Assembly: GCA_024234975.1 (NCBI GenBank)
Contig: JACKNH010000005.1
Coordinates: 310,001-374,000, forward strand
DNA: 64,000 nt
Origin: Gammaproteobacteria bacterium
GTDB taxonomy: Bacteria > Pseudomonadota > Gammaproteobacteria > Ga0077536
Direction: 5' to 3'
Below the pieces are notes generated by a model that worked only from the letters and a program-made list of their open reading frames with translations, had not been told where the DNA came from and searched no databases. Numbering within the stretch: the first letter of the stretch is position 1; each line of letters starts with the position of its first letter. Below, one piece after another: positions 44,627-53,267 of the stretch. The position numbers were made by a program, and so were the translations under genes.

Positions 44627-45463
44627 TCACCGGATATCCAGATCCGGTTGCTGTTTGACGAGTGTATCCAAGGCTTTTATCTGTTCCAGGAAACCCGGCA
44701 ACACATCCAGCGGCAGCGCGCACGGCCCGTCACAAAGTGCTTTATCGGGTTGCGGATGCGTTTCCATGAACAACCCGGCGATGCCTTGGGCAACACCCGC
44801 CCTGGCCAGCCCCAGCGTGAGGGCGCGACGCCCTCCGGCGCTGTCTGACCGCGCACCAGGCAGTTGCAGCGCATGGGTGACGTCAAACACCAGCGGCACG
44901 TCAAGTGCCTTCATGGTCGGGAATCCGAGGAAGTCGACGACGAGATTGTGATAACCGAAGCTCGTGCCGCGTTCGCACAGCATGACTTTGTCGTTCCCGG
45001 CCTCGCGGAATTTGGCCACGATGTGATGCATCTCGTCCGCGGCAAGGAACTGCGCCTTCTTGATGTTGATCGGCTTGCCGGTGACGGCCATGGCCGTGAC
45101 CAGATCGGTCTGCCGACACAGAAAAGCAGGCAACTGCAGCACGTCGGCAACCTGCGCGACCGGCGCGGCTTGTTCAGGGGCATGGATGTCGGTCAACACG
45201 GGCACTGCAAGTACGCTTCTGACTTCCGCAAGCATCTTCAGACCTTCATCGATGCCAGGACCCCGGTAGGACTTGATTGAGCTGCGATTGGCTTTGTCGA
45301 ATGATGCTTTGAAGATGTAGTTCAGGCCGAGCCCGTTGCAGGTGTCGCGAAACCGGCCGGCAATATCGACGGCCTGTTGCGCCGATTCGAGCACGTTCAG
45401 ACCGCCGATGATGGTCAGCGTACGGTCGTTACCCAACTCGAACCCGTCAAATGAAATGTCCAT
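44627..45463 (-). CDS. kdsA: 3-deoxy-8-phosphooctulonate synthase
   Basis: A 278-residue enzyme condensing phosphoenolpyruvate with arabinose-5-phosphate to Kdo-8-phosphate. FKASFDKANRSSIKSYRGPG, VLTDIHAPEQA, ADVLQLPAFLCRQTDL and KKAQFLAADEM are diagnostic. CERGTSFGYHNLVVDFLGFP completes the active site. The start ATG at 45463 gives the family N-terminus; a longer frame to 45508 is not used. It lies between the epimerase and kdsD genes on the minus strand. Confidence 0.97.
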   Translation of the reverse strand: MDISFDGFELGNDRTLTIIGGLNVLESAQQAVDIAGRFRDTCNGLGLNYIFKASFDKANRSSIKSYRGPGIDEGLKMLAEVRSVLAVPVLTDIHAPEQAAPVAQVADVLQLPAFLCRQTDLVTAMAVTGKPINIKKAQFLAADEMHHIVAKFREAGNDKVMLCERGTSFGYHNLVVDFLGFPTMKALDVPLVFDVTHALQLPGARSDSAGGRRALTLGLARAGVAQGIAGLFMETHPQPDKALCDGPCALPLDVLPGFLEQIKALDTLVKQQPDLDIR

Positions 45464-45523
45464 ATTGCCTACCGTCGCATGTCGTTGAATGGCGCGATGC
45501 CGGTCCACTGGTGCGCCGCTATT

Positions 45524-46462
45524 TTACGCATGGGCCAGACCCGATTCGAGATCAGGGTCGGGCTGCCATTGCAGCTCACGCTGCGCAGCGCTGTTGTCCA
45601 CCAACAAGGTCCCGGTAAGACGGGCGATGCCGATGCCTGGGGCAAGTGCGTCAATGGCGTGCAATACTGCATCTGGCAGCGGGAACAGGCGGGCCCTGCG
45701 CCCGCGTGCACGTGCCATTGTCTCGATCAGGTCGGGGGTCGATACATCAATGTCGGCCACTGTGTATACCTTGAACCCAACAGCTTCTGCCGCCATGCAC
45801 GCCACGACCGCGCGGGCAAGGCTGTCCACATGGATCAGGCTGCGTGCATTGTCTATGGCGGCGAACGGGAGTGGCAGACCAAGGTCGATCAGTTTCGCCA
45901 ACCGCGCCAGGTTGCCGCGTGCGCCGTGACCATAAACCAGCGGCGGACGAAGACAAATCACGTTGAGTCCCGCCGCCTGTTGCATATTCGCAAGGAGTTG
46001 CTCGGCTGCGAGTTTGCTCCGGCCATAGATGTCCCGCGGGGCGGGTTCATCGGCGGGCGAGTACCGGTGCCAGTGACCATCGGCAGCGCGCACATCGCCC
46101 TCACCATTCACTTTTATCGAACTCATGTAGATGAATCGTCCGACACCCGCTTGCACTGCTGCGCTGGCGAGACGCCGCGTGCCTTCAACATTGATTGCGG
46201 TATAAGCCGCCTTGTCACGGGCGTGCGCCTGACGTTTGGAATGCGTTCGGGCCGCGAGATGGATGACCGCATCGCTGTCCCGGCAGCAAGCGGCCAGGTT
46301 CGCTGAAGCATCGCACAAGTCCACCTGCAACCATGCCGTGAGTGGAATGTCGGCAGGCGCCGGGCCGCGACCCATGCCGACCACTTCGTGGCCGTTTGCC
46401 GCCAACTGATGACAAACCCTGCGGCCAACGAATCCGGCGGCGCCGGTCACCAGGATTCTCAT
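45524..46462 (-). CDS. NAD-dependent epimerase/dehydratase (WbpV-like)
   Basis: A 312-residue extended SDR. The Rossmann loop is GAAGFVGRR, the catalytic region is YMSSIKVNGEG, and IYGRSKLAAEQ carries Tyr and Lys. The SSIKVNGE signature resembles WbpV/UDP-N-acetylquinovosamine-type and UDP-glucose 4-epimerase-like proteins in O-antigen loci. It overlaps the glycosyltransferase gene by 4 bases and probably supplies its sugar donor. The exact nucleotide sugar cannot be decided. Confidence 0.87.
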   Translation of the reverse strand: MRILVTGAAGFVGRRVCHQLAANGHEVVGMGRGPAPADIPLTAWLQVDLCDASANLAACCRDSDAVIHLAARTHSKRQAHARDKAAYTAINVEGTRRLASAAVQAGVGRFIYMSSIKVNGEGDVRAADGHWHRYSPADEPAPRDIYGRSKLAAEQLLANMQQAAGLNVICLRPPLVYGHGARGNLARLAKLIDLGLPLPFAAIDNARSLIHVDSLARAVVACMAAEAVGFKVYTVADIDVSTPDLIETMARARGRRARLFPLPDAVLHAIDALAPGIGIARLTGTLLVDNSAAQRELQWQPDPDLESGLAHA

Positions 46463-47631
46463 GGTGCGGGCGCCTCTACAGGCTCAAGACATTCGCGATA
46501 GAGCGCAAGCGTCAGGGCATCGACATGTTGCTGGCTGAACAATTGCGCCACACGGGCCTGCAGGTTGGCCGCCAGCGTGTCCCGCCGTGCGCCATCTGCC
46601 AACAGCAGGCCAATCGCATCGGCCAGCGCCGCGGGTGATCGCGGCGCGACCAGCAGACCGTGATTCTCATCAATGATGACATCGCGACAGCCACTCACAT
46701 CGCTGGCGATCACCGCGCGACGGGCCGCGCCGGCTTCCAGCAGGATCTTCGGAATACCTTCGCCACCGTGGGTGGGCAGAACCACCAGCGTGGCCGATGC
46801 CAATGTCTCGGCCATGTCTTCGCGATAGCCCCAGTATTCGATGCCGTCGCTGACAAGGCGGGCGATTTCATCGGCAGTCAGTACGGTAGGGTTGCCGCTA
46901 TCGGGGCTGCCGCAGATGGCAAACCGCGCGGTCACGCCGCGCGCGCGCAACAGACCTGCCGCCGCGGCGAAATCCATGACGCCCTTGTTGCGGTTGATGC
47001 GGGCGGCAAGCAGGACGATCGGCACGTCGGCAGGTCGCGGCGCGTGGCGACAGGCATCCACGTCTACGCCAGCACCGGGAATCAGCCGGAGATGTTCGCG
47101 GTCGGCGAGCTTGTGGGCCAGCAGGGTGCGGGCATCGTCTTCGGTCTGCACGATGGAGAATGTGCGATCACCGCGTAACGTTATACGAAGCAGTACAACT
47201 GCGGCACGTCGCAACAGTCTTCGCCCACCACCATTGCCGATGAACATGTGGCCAAGGCCCGCGTAGGCGTTGATGATGGCTGGCACTCCGCAGAACCGCG
47301 CGGCGATCGTGCCCAGCAGTACCGGTTTCAAAGCGACGTGATGCACGATGTCCGGGCGAACCTTGCGGTAGATCCGGCACAAAGCCATGAGCGCCTGCAG
47401 ATCACGCCACGGTTGACGCAAACGGCGCGGAATGTCGACGTCGATCAAGCTGATTCCAGCGGCTTTGATATGCGCTGCGTACTGGCGCGAGCGGGTCGCG
47501 ACGTGGACTTCGTAGCCCGCCTTGACCGCAGCTTCGGCCAGCGCCAGGCGGTGAGTACGGAAATACCAGTCCTCGGTGACGACAAACAACAGCCGCCGAC
47601 CGGGTGCCGGAACGGTCGTGCCGTCAGTCAT
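46459..47631 (-). CDS. glycosyltransferase family 4
   Basis: A 390-residue GT-B enzyme. The acceptor-side half contains FVVTEDWYFRTHRLALA. The donor half has LLAARINRNKGVMDFAAA and the E-x7-E-type GGEGIPKILLEAGAA. This resembles PglA/TuaC-like transferases acting on undecaprenyl-linked sugars. It overlaps asnB by 8 and the epimerase gene by 4 bases. Donor and acceptor are unknown; an early step in O-unit assembly is plausible. Confidence 0.9.
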   Translation of the reverse strand: MTDGTTVPAPGRRLLFVVTEDWYFRTHRLALAEAAVKAGYEVHVATRSRQYAAHIKAAGISLIDVDIPRRLRQPWRDLQALMALCRIYRKVRPDIVHHVALKPVLLGTIAARFCGVPAIINAYAGLGHMFIGNGGGRRLLRRAAVVLLRITLRGDRTFSIVQTEDDARTLLAHKLADREHLRLIPGAGVDVDACRHAPRPADVPIVLLAARINRNKGVMDFAAAAGLLRARGVTARFAICGSPDSGNPTVLTADEIARLVSDGIEYWGYREDMAETLASATLVVLPTHGGEGIPKILLEAGAARRAVIASDVSGCRDVIIDENHGLLVAPRSPAALADAIGLLLADGARRDTLAANLQARVAQLFSQQHVDALTLALYRECLEPVEAPAP

Positions 47632-49564
47632 CGTCGCAGGGATAACGTTGCAGCCAGTCCTGCAACATCAGCACGTTCCACAGCGGGTAGGCCCAGTTCT
47701 CGCCCGCCTGGTGCGCATCCCAGCGCTGGTGCACGACAGCAGAATCCAGCAGGCCCTGGGATTGCAGGTGGCGGCGATCCAGCAATGTCTCGGCCCAGTC
47801 GCGCAGGCCGTTGCGCAGCCAGATGTCTATCGGTACGCCGAAGCCCATCTTGGGTCGCTCGGTCAGCGGCGGCGGTACGTACTGCGCGAGGATCTGGCGT
47901 AAAGCAAGTTTGCCGCGGCCGTTTCGCAGCTTGATTTCCTGCGGCAGTCGCCATGCATATTCGACCACGCGATGGTCGAGCAGCGGGACGCGCGCTTCCA
48001 GGCTGACGGCCATGCTGGCGCGGTCAACCTTGGTCAGTATGTCATCCGGCAGATAGGTCACCGTATCAATGTACTGCATGCGATCGATGAAATCGGGAAT
48101 GCGGGATATCAATGATCGGTCCCACAGTACGCCCTTGGGCTCATGGCCACCGTTCACCATGGCATCGGGCGCCTGCCAGTGACTCAGCATCTGGATGTAC
48201 ATGTCATCGGGGCCGCTGCGATCAAAACTCCGCGCGACCTTGTGCACCTTGTAACCGGCCTGGCTCGGCCGCCACTTGCGTGGTACGAGGCCGAACAGCC
48301 TGTCCCACAGCGCTTCCGGTGTGGCCAGCAGTGCGCGGCTCAACCCTCGACGGGCAAATGCCGGTAGCACTGTGGCACGCCGCCACAACCGGGCGCCATC
48401 GACGTAGCGTGTGTAGCCGGTGAACAGTTCATCACCACCGTCGCCCGACAGCACGACGGTCACATGGCGACGGGTCATCTCGCTGACCAGATAAGTGGGG
48501 ATCTGCGAGGAATCGCTGAACGGTTCGTCATACCATTCGGTGAGCCGGGGGATGATTTCCTGCGCATGGGCGGTGTCGACATAGAGTTCGTGGTGCTCGG
48601 TGCCGAGGTGACGGGCTATGTCGCGCGCATACGGCGCTTCGTCGAAACCGGCTTCATTGAAACCGATGGTGAATGTCTTCACCGGCCGGCTGCTGGAGGC
48701 CTGCATCAATGCGGTGACCAGCGTCGAATCAATGCCACCTGACAGCAATGCGCCCAACGGTACATCGGCCACCATGTGGCGGCTGACCGAATCCAGCAAT
48801 AACGAATGCAGTTCCTCGAGGCCGCGATCCTGGAATGCGCCGCGGGCAGCGGTGCCGGTGGCAACGGCGTCGGCCAGATCCCAGTAACGTTCAACCAGCA
48901 CCGTACCGCCGGACCGGTAGCGCAGCAACGTGCCGGGTTCGAGCTTGAATGTGTCCTGGTAAATCGAATGCGGCCCGGTGATGTAGCCGTGCCGGAGAAA
49001 CGTGGCGACCGCATCACGATTCAGACGCGGACGGAAGCCTGGATGGTTGCGCAATGCCTTGAGTTCGGATGCAAAGCTGAACAGCCGCCCCTGCAAAGAC
49101 CAATACAGCGGCTTGATGCCCAGGCGGTCCCGAATCAAGGTGAGTTCGCGGGTTTCCCGATCCCACAGCGCGATGGCGAACATGCCATGCAGGCGGGCCA
49201 ACGTCGCGGTGATGCCGTGGCGGGCGAAATATTCGAGGATGACTTCGGTATCGGAGGTGCTGCGCGGCTGATAGCCGCCCGCGATCAATTCCGCCCGGAG
49301 TTCGGCGTGGTTGTATATCTCACCGTTGTACGCGATGACCAGGCGGCCATCGGCCGACACCATCGGCTGATGACCGGCGGGGGAGAGGTCCAGAATGGAC
49401 AATCGACGATGACCAAGCGCGACGTGTGCGTCTTCATCGACCCAGCTGCCCGCATCATCCGGGCCACGGTAGCGGATGCTGTCGCGCATTGCCGAGACGA
49501 TCACCTCGGCGCGACCGTGCTCATTAAAAAAATCCGGACTCAGAAAACCGGCGATGCCACACAT
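47624..49564 (-). CDS. asnB: asparagine synthase (glutamine-hydrolysing)
   Basis: A 646-residue enzyme. The N-terminal class II amidotransferase starts MCGIAGFLS with Cys2 as nucleophile. The synthase half has the PP-loop LLSGGIDSTLV near residues 272-282 and VVLSGDGGDELFTGY. In surface-glycan loci such AsnB-like proteins can amidate sugar carboxylates (WbpS-like) rather than make asparagine; the operon with epimerase and glycosyltransferase genes favours that but does not prove it. First gene of the operon reaching kdsD. Confidence 0.9.
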   Translation of the reverse strand: MCGIAGFLSPDFFNEHGRAEVIVSAMRDSIRYRGPDDAGSWVDEDAHVALGHRRLSILDLSPAGHQPMVSADGRLVIAYNGEIYNHAELRAELIAGGYQPRSTSDTEVILEYFARHGITATLARLHGMFAIALWDRETRELTLIRDRLGIKPLYWSLQGRLFSFASELKALRNHPGFRPRLNRDAVATFLRHGYITGPHSIYQDTFKLEPGTLLRYRSGGTVLVERYWDLADAVATGTAARGAFQDRGLEELHSLLLDSVSRHMVADVPLGALLSGGIDSTLVTALMQASSSRPVKTFTIGFNEAGFDEAPYARDIARHLGTEHHELYVDTAHAQEIIPRLTEWYDEPFSDSSQIPTYLVSEMTRRHVTVVLSGDGGDELFTGYTRYVDGARLWRRATVLPAFARRGLSRALLATPEALWDRLFGLVPRKWRPSQAGYKVHKVARSFDRSGPDDMYIQMLSHWQAPDAMVNGGHEPKGVLWDRSLISRIPDFIDRMQYIDTVTYLPDDILTKVDRASMAVSLEARVPLLDHRVVEYAWRLPQEIKLRNGRGKLALRQILAQYVPPPLTERPKMGFGVPIDIWLRNGLRDWAETLLDRRHLQSQGLLDSAVVHQRWDAHQAGENWAYPLWNVLMLQDWLQRYPCDDD

Positions 49565-49894
49565 GATATTGGCGCTTGAGTATATTCGCGAAGCTATGGC
49601 TTCGAAGTGAAATTCAGATCATTCCGGTCAATGATACAATGAACCTCCGACACGAGGGGTGGTGAACTTCTTCTGCAGTAGATCGCAGCATGAGAACACG
49701 GGGCAAAAGATGTTCAGCGACAATCGACTGGAACATTGTCGGCATTGCTCGCGCAAAGACCAGGCGAGGCGATGAAATTTCCGGCGCCAGAGCGATGCAT
49801 ACAGGGTATCGGGATTCTGCTGAACCTCATGGCGACCATCGATAAAGTCACTGGTGGTTCGGACAGCTTAGGGACACAAGGAGAATAAAGAGTC
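49565..49894. other. divergent intergenic region
   Basis: 330 bases between asnB (minus) and the methyltransferase at 49895 (plus). It is more AT-rich than its surroundings, with an AAGGAG ribosome-binding site at 49878-49883 for the plus gene. I see no gene of its own; it should hold two divergent promoters, but none is strong enough to place. Confidence 0.5.
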
Positions 49895-50800
49895 GTGACC
49901 GTAGAACGCATTGATTTTTCCATGTTGCCGCCAGCTACCTTACGCAAGCTTGTCGAATCCGCGGCGTCTGCCCACGGCGGAATCCTGGAGGTAGGGCCTT
50001 ATGTCGGTGGGTCAACGGTTGCGCTTGCGATGGGTAACCGGGGGCGCGTACGCCATGCAGCCATCGAAATCGGCGGCAGGTATATGGAACACCCGACCGT
50101 GCCGTCAGAGGATATCGTCGCTGACTGGCAACGAAACGTTGAGCGCTTCAATTTCTCCGATGCAGTCAGGCTTATCCCCGGCTCCAGCTATCGGTACTCG
50201 GTCCGACGCGATGCTGTGCTTCACACGGGCAAAATTGGCCTGTTGTTCGTAGATGCTGACGGCAACATAGAAGGGACATTGCGCGCCTTTGCTCCCTACC
50301 TGCTGCCTGATGCCATTCTTGTGATAGACGATTACATTACCGACGCTGCGGCGCCCAAAGCGGCCAAGGTCAGGCCATTCATCGACGCCGCAATCTCGCA
50401 GAAGCTGGTCACCGAAAATGAGGTGATCGTAGGAACATGGTTTGGTGCGCTCAATGGTGAAGCGGCGCGTGAGCATCTGCAACGCCTGCCGCCATTCGTA
50501 CCGGATCAAGACAATTGCTATATGGCGTATATCGAATCCTATTGCCCCGCAGACACACTGGATGCGCCGACGCGCTCGCGTCTATGTGTGTTCGAGGACG
50601 GCTTGCCCCTGGGGCCTGCTCACTCAATGCACGCCGATATCCGTGAATCCGGGAGTGGGCGATTCTCGCATTGGGACGGTGGCGCGACCGGGCTCTCCTG
50701 CCTGTTTTTTTCCAGTTCGGACAATAGCAATCCCAATACCAATGGCCGCCGTTACATAGTTGATATGGGGCATGGCCCGATCGACCTGCGCCTGCTTTAG
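49895..50800 (+). CDS. SAM methyltransferase-like protein with C-terminal FSHW module (copy 1)
   Basis: 301 residues. The N-terminal ~200 residues are a Methyltransf_24-like Rossmann domain: ILEVGPYVGGSTVALA (motif I), GRVRHAAIEIGG, LLFVDADGN and ILVIDDYITD (motif IV). The last ~75 residues (50577-50797) are a compact module with FEDGLPLGPAHSMHADI, GRFSHW and FSSSDNSNPNTNGRRY. GTG start at 49895 with AAGGAG 11 bases upstream. A close relative lies on the opposite strand at 52148. It likely modifies a sugar of the surface glycan; substrate not known. Confidence 0.82.
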   Translation: MTVERIDFSMLPPATLRKLVESAASAHGGILEVGPYVGGSTVALAMGNRGRVRHAAIEIGGRYMEHPTVPSEDIVADWQRNVERFNFSDAVRLIPGSSYRYSVRRDAVLHTGKIGLLFVDADGNIEGTLRAFAPYLLPDAILVIDDYITDAAAPKAAKVRPFIDAAISQKLVTENEVIVGTWFGALNGEAAREHLQRLPPFVPDQDNCYMAYIESYCPADTLDAPTRSRLCVFEDGLPLGPAHSMHADIRESGSGRFSHWDGGATGLSCLFFSSSDNSNPNTNGRRYIVDMGHGPIDLRLL

Positions 50801-50924
50801 CAGATTTGCGCGAACGCGTCGTTGCCAGTCGCTTCCCGGTGCGCTATTCGCCGCACCTTGGCGGATTGGCATCGCTGGTTCGCTACTCGGAAGGGGGGCA
50901 ATCAGAACGACTTCGTGGAGAACT

Positions 50925-51548
50925 TCAAGGTAACCCGGTTGGCTCGAGGTTTTCGGCGGGCGGAGCATCTGGCAGCCAGACGTATTCCGGCGTTCCCAAC
51001 TCTGCGTTTTGCATGACTTCGACATGAAAGCCAGGGGGGGGCTGGTCGTAGGGGACAGCTTTCGGCGTCGGTACCACTTCAACGTAGCCCATCTGGTCGT
51101 TATAAATCGCGACAGTTTCGTTCGCGCCCTCGCCACTGTCACCATCGCTTCCCACAATCGCACTGATGGCGGACGCAGCTGAAGGCAGCATTGGGCGGGC
51201 ATCGGCGGTTGCCGGTGATACCTGGTCGAAGACATACAGCTGATAGGCCCCTTCCGGCGTTTGCGCCAGGATGTAGTTGATGGGGCCGAGTAATTTCTTG
51301 ATGGCCTTGTCGAGCGGAGCGTTGCTGACCTTACCGGAGAGCAGCATGTCGCCTGCCTCCGGGGTCATCAATGCAATAGGCAGATGGTGTGTTCTGTCGA
51401 GATGCTCCAGGACCGTGGTCAGTGTCTGGTTTTCGAAATCCAGCGATATCGACTCCTCGCCGGCCGCCGTACCTGTAACGAACACAGTGAGCAGTGACAA
51501 CAGCAAACGCGCTGAGCGGCGCGCGGCGAACAGTAGCTGATCCATCAT
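50925..51548 (-). CDS. secreted STN-domain protein
   Basis: A 207-residue precursor with signal peptide (cleavage near TAAGEE). Residues ~30-105 resemble the short secretin/TonB N-terminal (STN) domain: SLDFENQTLTTVLEHL, LPIALMTPEAGDMLLSGKVSN, LDKAIKKLLGPINYIL. The ~100-residue C-terminal part is low in complexity and Pro/Ala-rich with no domain recognised. It lacks a beta-barrel or secretin core, so it is a stand-alone periplasmic protein. It follows the small secreted gene by 33 bases. Confidence 0.72.
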   Translation of the reverse strand: MMDQLLFAARRSARLLLSLLTVFVTGTAAGEESISLDFENQTLTTVLEHLDRTHHLPIALMTPEAGDMLLSGKVSNAPLDKAIKKLLGPINYILAQTPEGAYQLYVFDQVSPATADARPMLPSAASAISAIVGSDGDSGEGANETVAIYNDQMGYVEVVPTPKAVPYDQPPPGFHVEVMQNAELGTPEYVWLPDAPPAENLEPTGLP

Positions 51549-51581
51549 CGGATGCGGGGAACCGCTGGGGCGACCCTGGTG

Positions 51582-51935
51582 TTATTCCAACTCGACGCGA
51601 TAAATCAACGGTACGCCGCCACCGAAGTTATTGGTACAGCCGCTCAGGCCGACGCCCACCTTTTTGCCAGTCGCGTACGCGGTGTAGATTGCCGCAATCA
51701 TGTACTTGCTGGTCGGCAGCGAGGTGTCCAGGTAAGCGTAGGAATTGGCGACGTCACCGCCTGCGCAGCCTTCAGTATTGGTAAATGACGGTGTGTACTG
51801 AATGACAGTGGCATTGCCGTACTGGTATACGAGCGTGATGGTGCGGTTTCGCGGAACCTGAGACGAGCCGCTCGCAATAACGGGTATGACCAGAGACGCA
51901 ATGGCGAATATATGAAGTACGCGGCGCAAGGACAT
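51582..51935 (-). CDS. small secreted protein with two cysteines
   Basis: A 117-residue precursor. Signal peptide to about IASGSS, then a short beta-rich domain with cysteines in TEGCAGG and LSGCTN. The segments YIDT-like SYAYLDTSLPTSKYM and AAIYTAYATGKKVGVGLSG, plus a terminal PLIYRVEL, remind me of short secreted subtilase-cytotoxin-B-like domains, a weak impression. ATG at 51935 has GAGGAA 8 bases before it. It forms a two-gene unit with the STN protein, inside the glycan locus. Confidence 0.65.
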   Translation of the reverse strand: MSLRRVLHIFAIASLVIPVIASGSSQVPRNRTITLVYQYGNATVIQYTPSFTNTEGCAGGDVANSYAYLDTSLPTSKYMIAAIYTAYATGKKVGVGLSGCTNNFGGGVPLIYRVELE

Positions 51936-52147
51936 ATTCAATTCCTCAAAAATGTGTGAGCTGACGAAATTTCCGCTTGTTATACCATAGGCGGCAAGCG
52001 GAACCTATAGCGGCCGACGCCCCCTTCCGGGCATTCTCGCCATTGCGGGAATTCGTCACAAACGTCTGATGGGAGGTCCCCCGGGCGGGGGAGCCACAGG
52101 GCTGCCACCGCACGCCCAGCGGGTGCGGCTTGTGGTGCAACATTCAA

Positions 52148-53065
52148 TCACATATCTGCCAGCGAGACCCTGCCCTGACCCAGGTCCACCTCGTAGTGAA
52201 GTCCGTTACTCCGCGGGTCGGAGTTATCGCTTGCCGAGAAATACAGGCAGCTGGTTGAGTCAATGGCGGCGCGCCAGTGCGAAAAACGGCCTTCGCCGCG
52301 CTCGCGGATATCCGCGTGCATGCAATGGGCCGGCCCGAGTTCCCGGCCATCCTCAAATAACCTGAGCCTGGAACGGGACCCATCATCGAGGTAGTCCGCC
52401 AGTTCCACCATTCCGAAATGCGCCATGTAGGCATGGCCCGAATCATGTATGTAGGGTGAAACATTTCTTAACGCAGCCAGACCGCTCGGCCCGTTTATCC
52501 GGCCAAACCAGGTTCCGCCAAGCAGCCCCTCTGCGACCAGATGACCCTGTGCCAGTTGTGAGTCCACCCAGCTTTTGACCAGCGCTTGCTTGTTTGGCGC
52601 CCCGGGAGAGTCATAGTCGTCGATTGCCAGGATGCAGTTTTCGGTGAACCAGGGCGAAAAGGCACGAATACACGGAGCAACGTGACCATCTGCATCAACA
52701 AAAAACAGCCCGATACGGCCGCAGTGCGCAAGCGCCGCATCGCGTACTTCACGACGATAACTGGCACCCTGAAACAATTCGGCGGCGCCCGCGCAACCGA
52801 AACGTTCGAGATTACGGTGCCAGTCGGCGATGATGTCTGTAGATGGAATCGAGGGGTGATCGATATAGCTGCCGCCGACTTCGATTACCGAGTGGGGGAC
52901 GCGCCCCGCATTTCCCGACGCGATGGCAATCGTGGAGCCACCAACATACGGTCCGAGTTCCAGTATTCCTCCGTCACAGGTGTGTGCTAGTTCGTATAAT
53001 CGGTTCAATGCACGTACATCAAGCATGGAAATCTGATCGATTGCGGAAAAATCTGGCGGAACCAT
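52148..53065 (-). CDS. SAM methyltransferase-like protein with C-terminal FSHW module (copy 2)
   Basis: 305 residues, similar to copy 1 throughout: ILELGPYVGGSTIAIA, FFVDADGHV, CILAIDDYDS, then the C-terminal module (52151-52382) with FEDGRELGPAHCMHADI, GRFSHW and FSASDNSDPRSNG. The ATG at 53065 aligns with copy 1's start; a GTG at 53125 is the alternative. The module sequence is well conserved while codon use differs from copy 1, so the pair is an old duplication. It is divergent from the double glycosyltransferase at 53268. Confidence 0.82.
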   Translation of the reverse strand: MVPPDFSAIDQISMLDVRALNRLYELAHTCDGGILELGPYVGGSTIAIASGNAGRVPHSVIEVGGSYIDHPSIPSTDIIADWHRNLERFGCAGAAELFQGASYRREVRDAALAHCGRIGLFFVDADGHVAPCIRAFSPWFTENCILAIDDYDSPGAPNKQALVKSWVDSQLAQGHLVAEGLLGGTWFGRINGPSGLAALRNVSPYIHDSGHAYMAHFGMVELADYLDDGSRSRLRLFEDGRELGPAHCMHADIRERGEGRFSHWRAAIDSTSCLYFSASDNSDPRSNGLHYEVDLGQGRVSLADM

Positions 53066-53267
53066 CTGTGAGCCTACCCCTGCCTTTGATTGCGCGTCGT
53101 TGCCTTGAGTCGGCGATCGTATCACGCATCAATATTGTGACAGAACGATCCACTGAACGACTGCCGGCAGTTCACCGGGCAATTGCCGGGGTTTCATCGC
53201 TGCAAAGCACGGAATCAGCGTTTGCGCAGTTGTCGATGAGCAATACCAGCGCGAAGGATTCCGGCGG

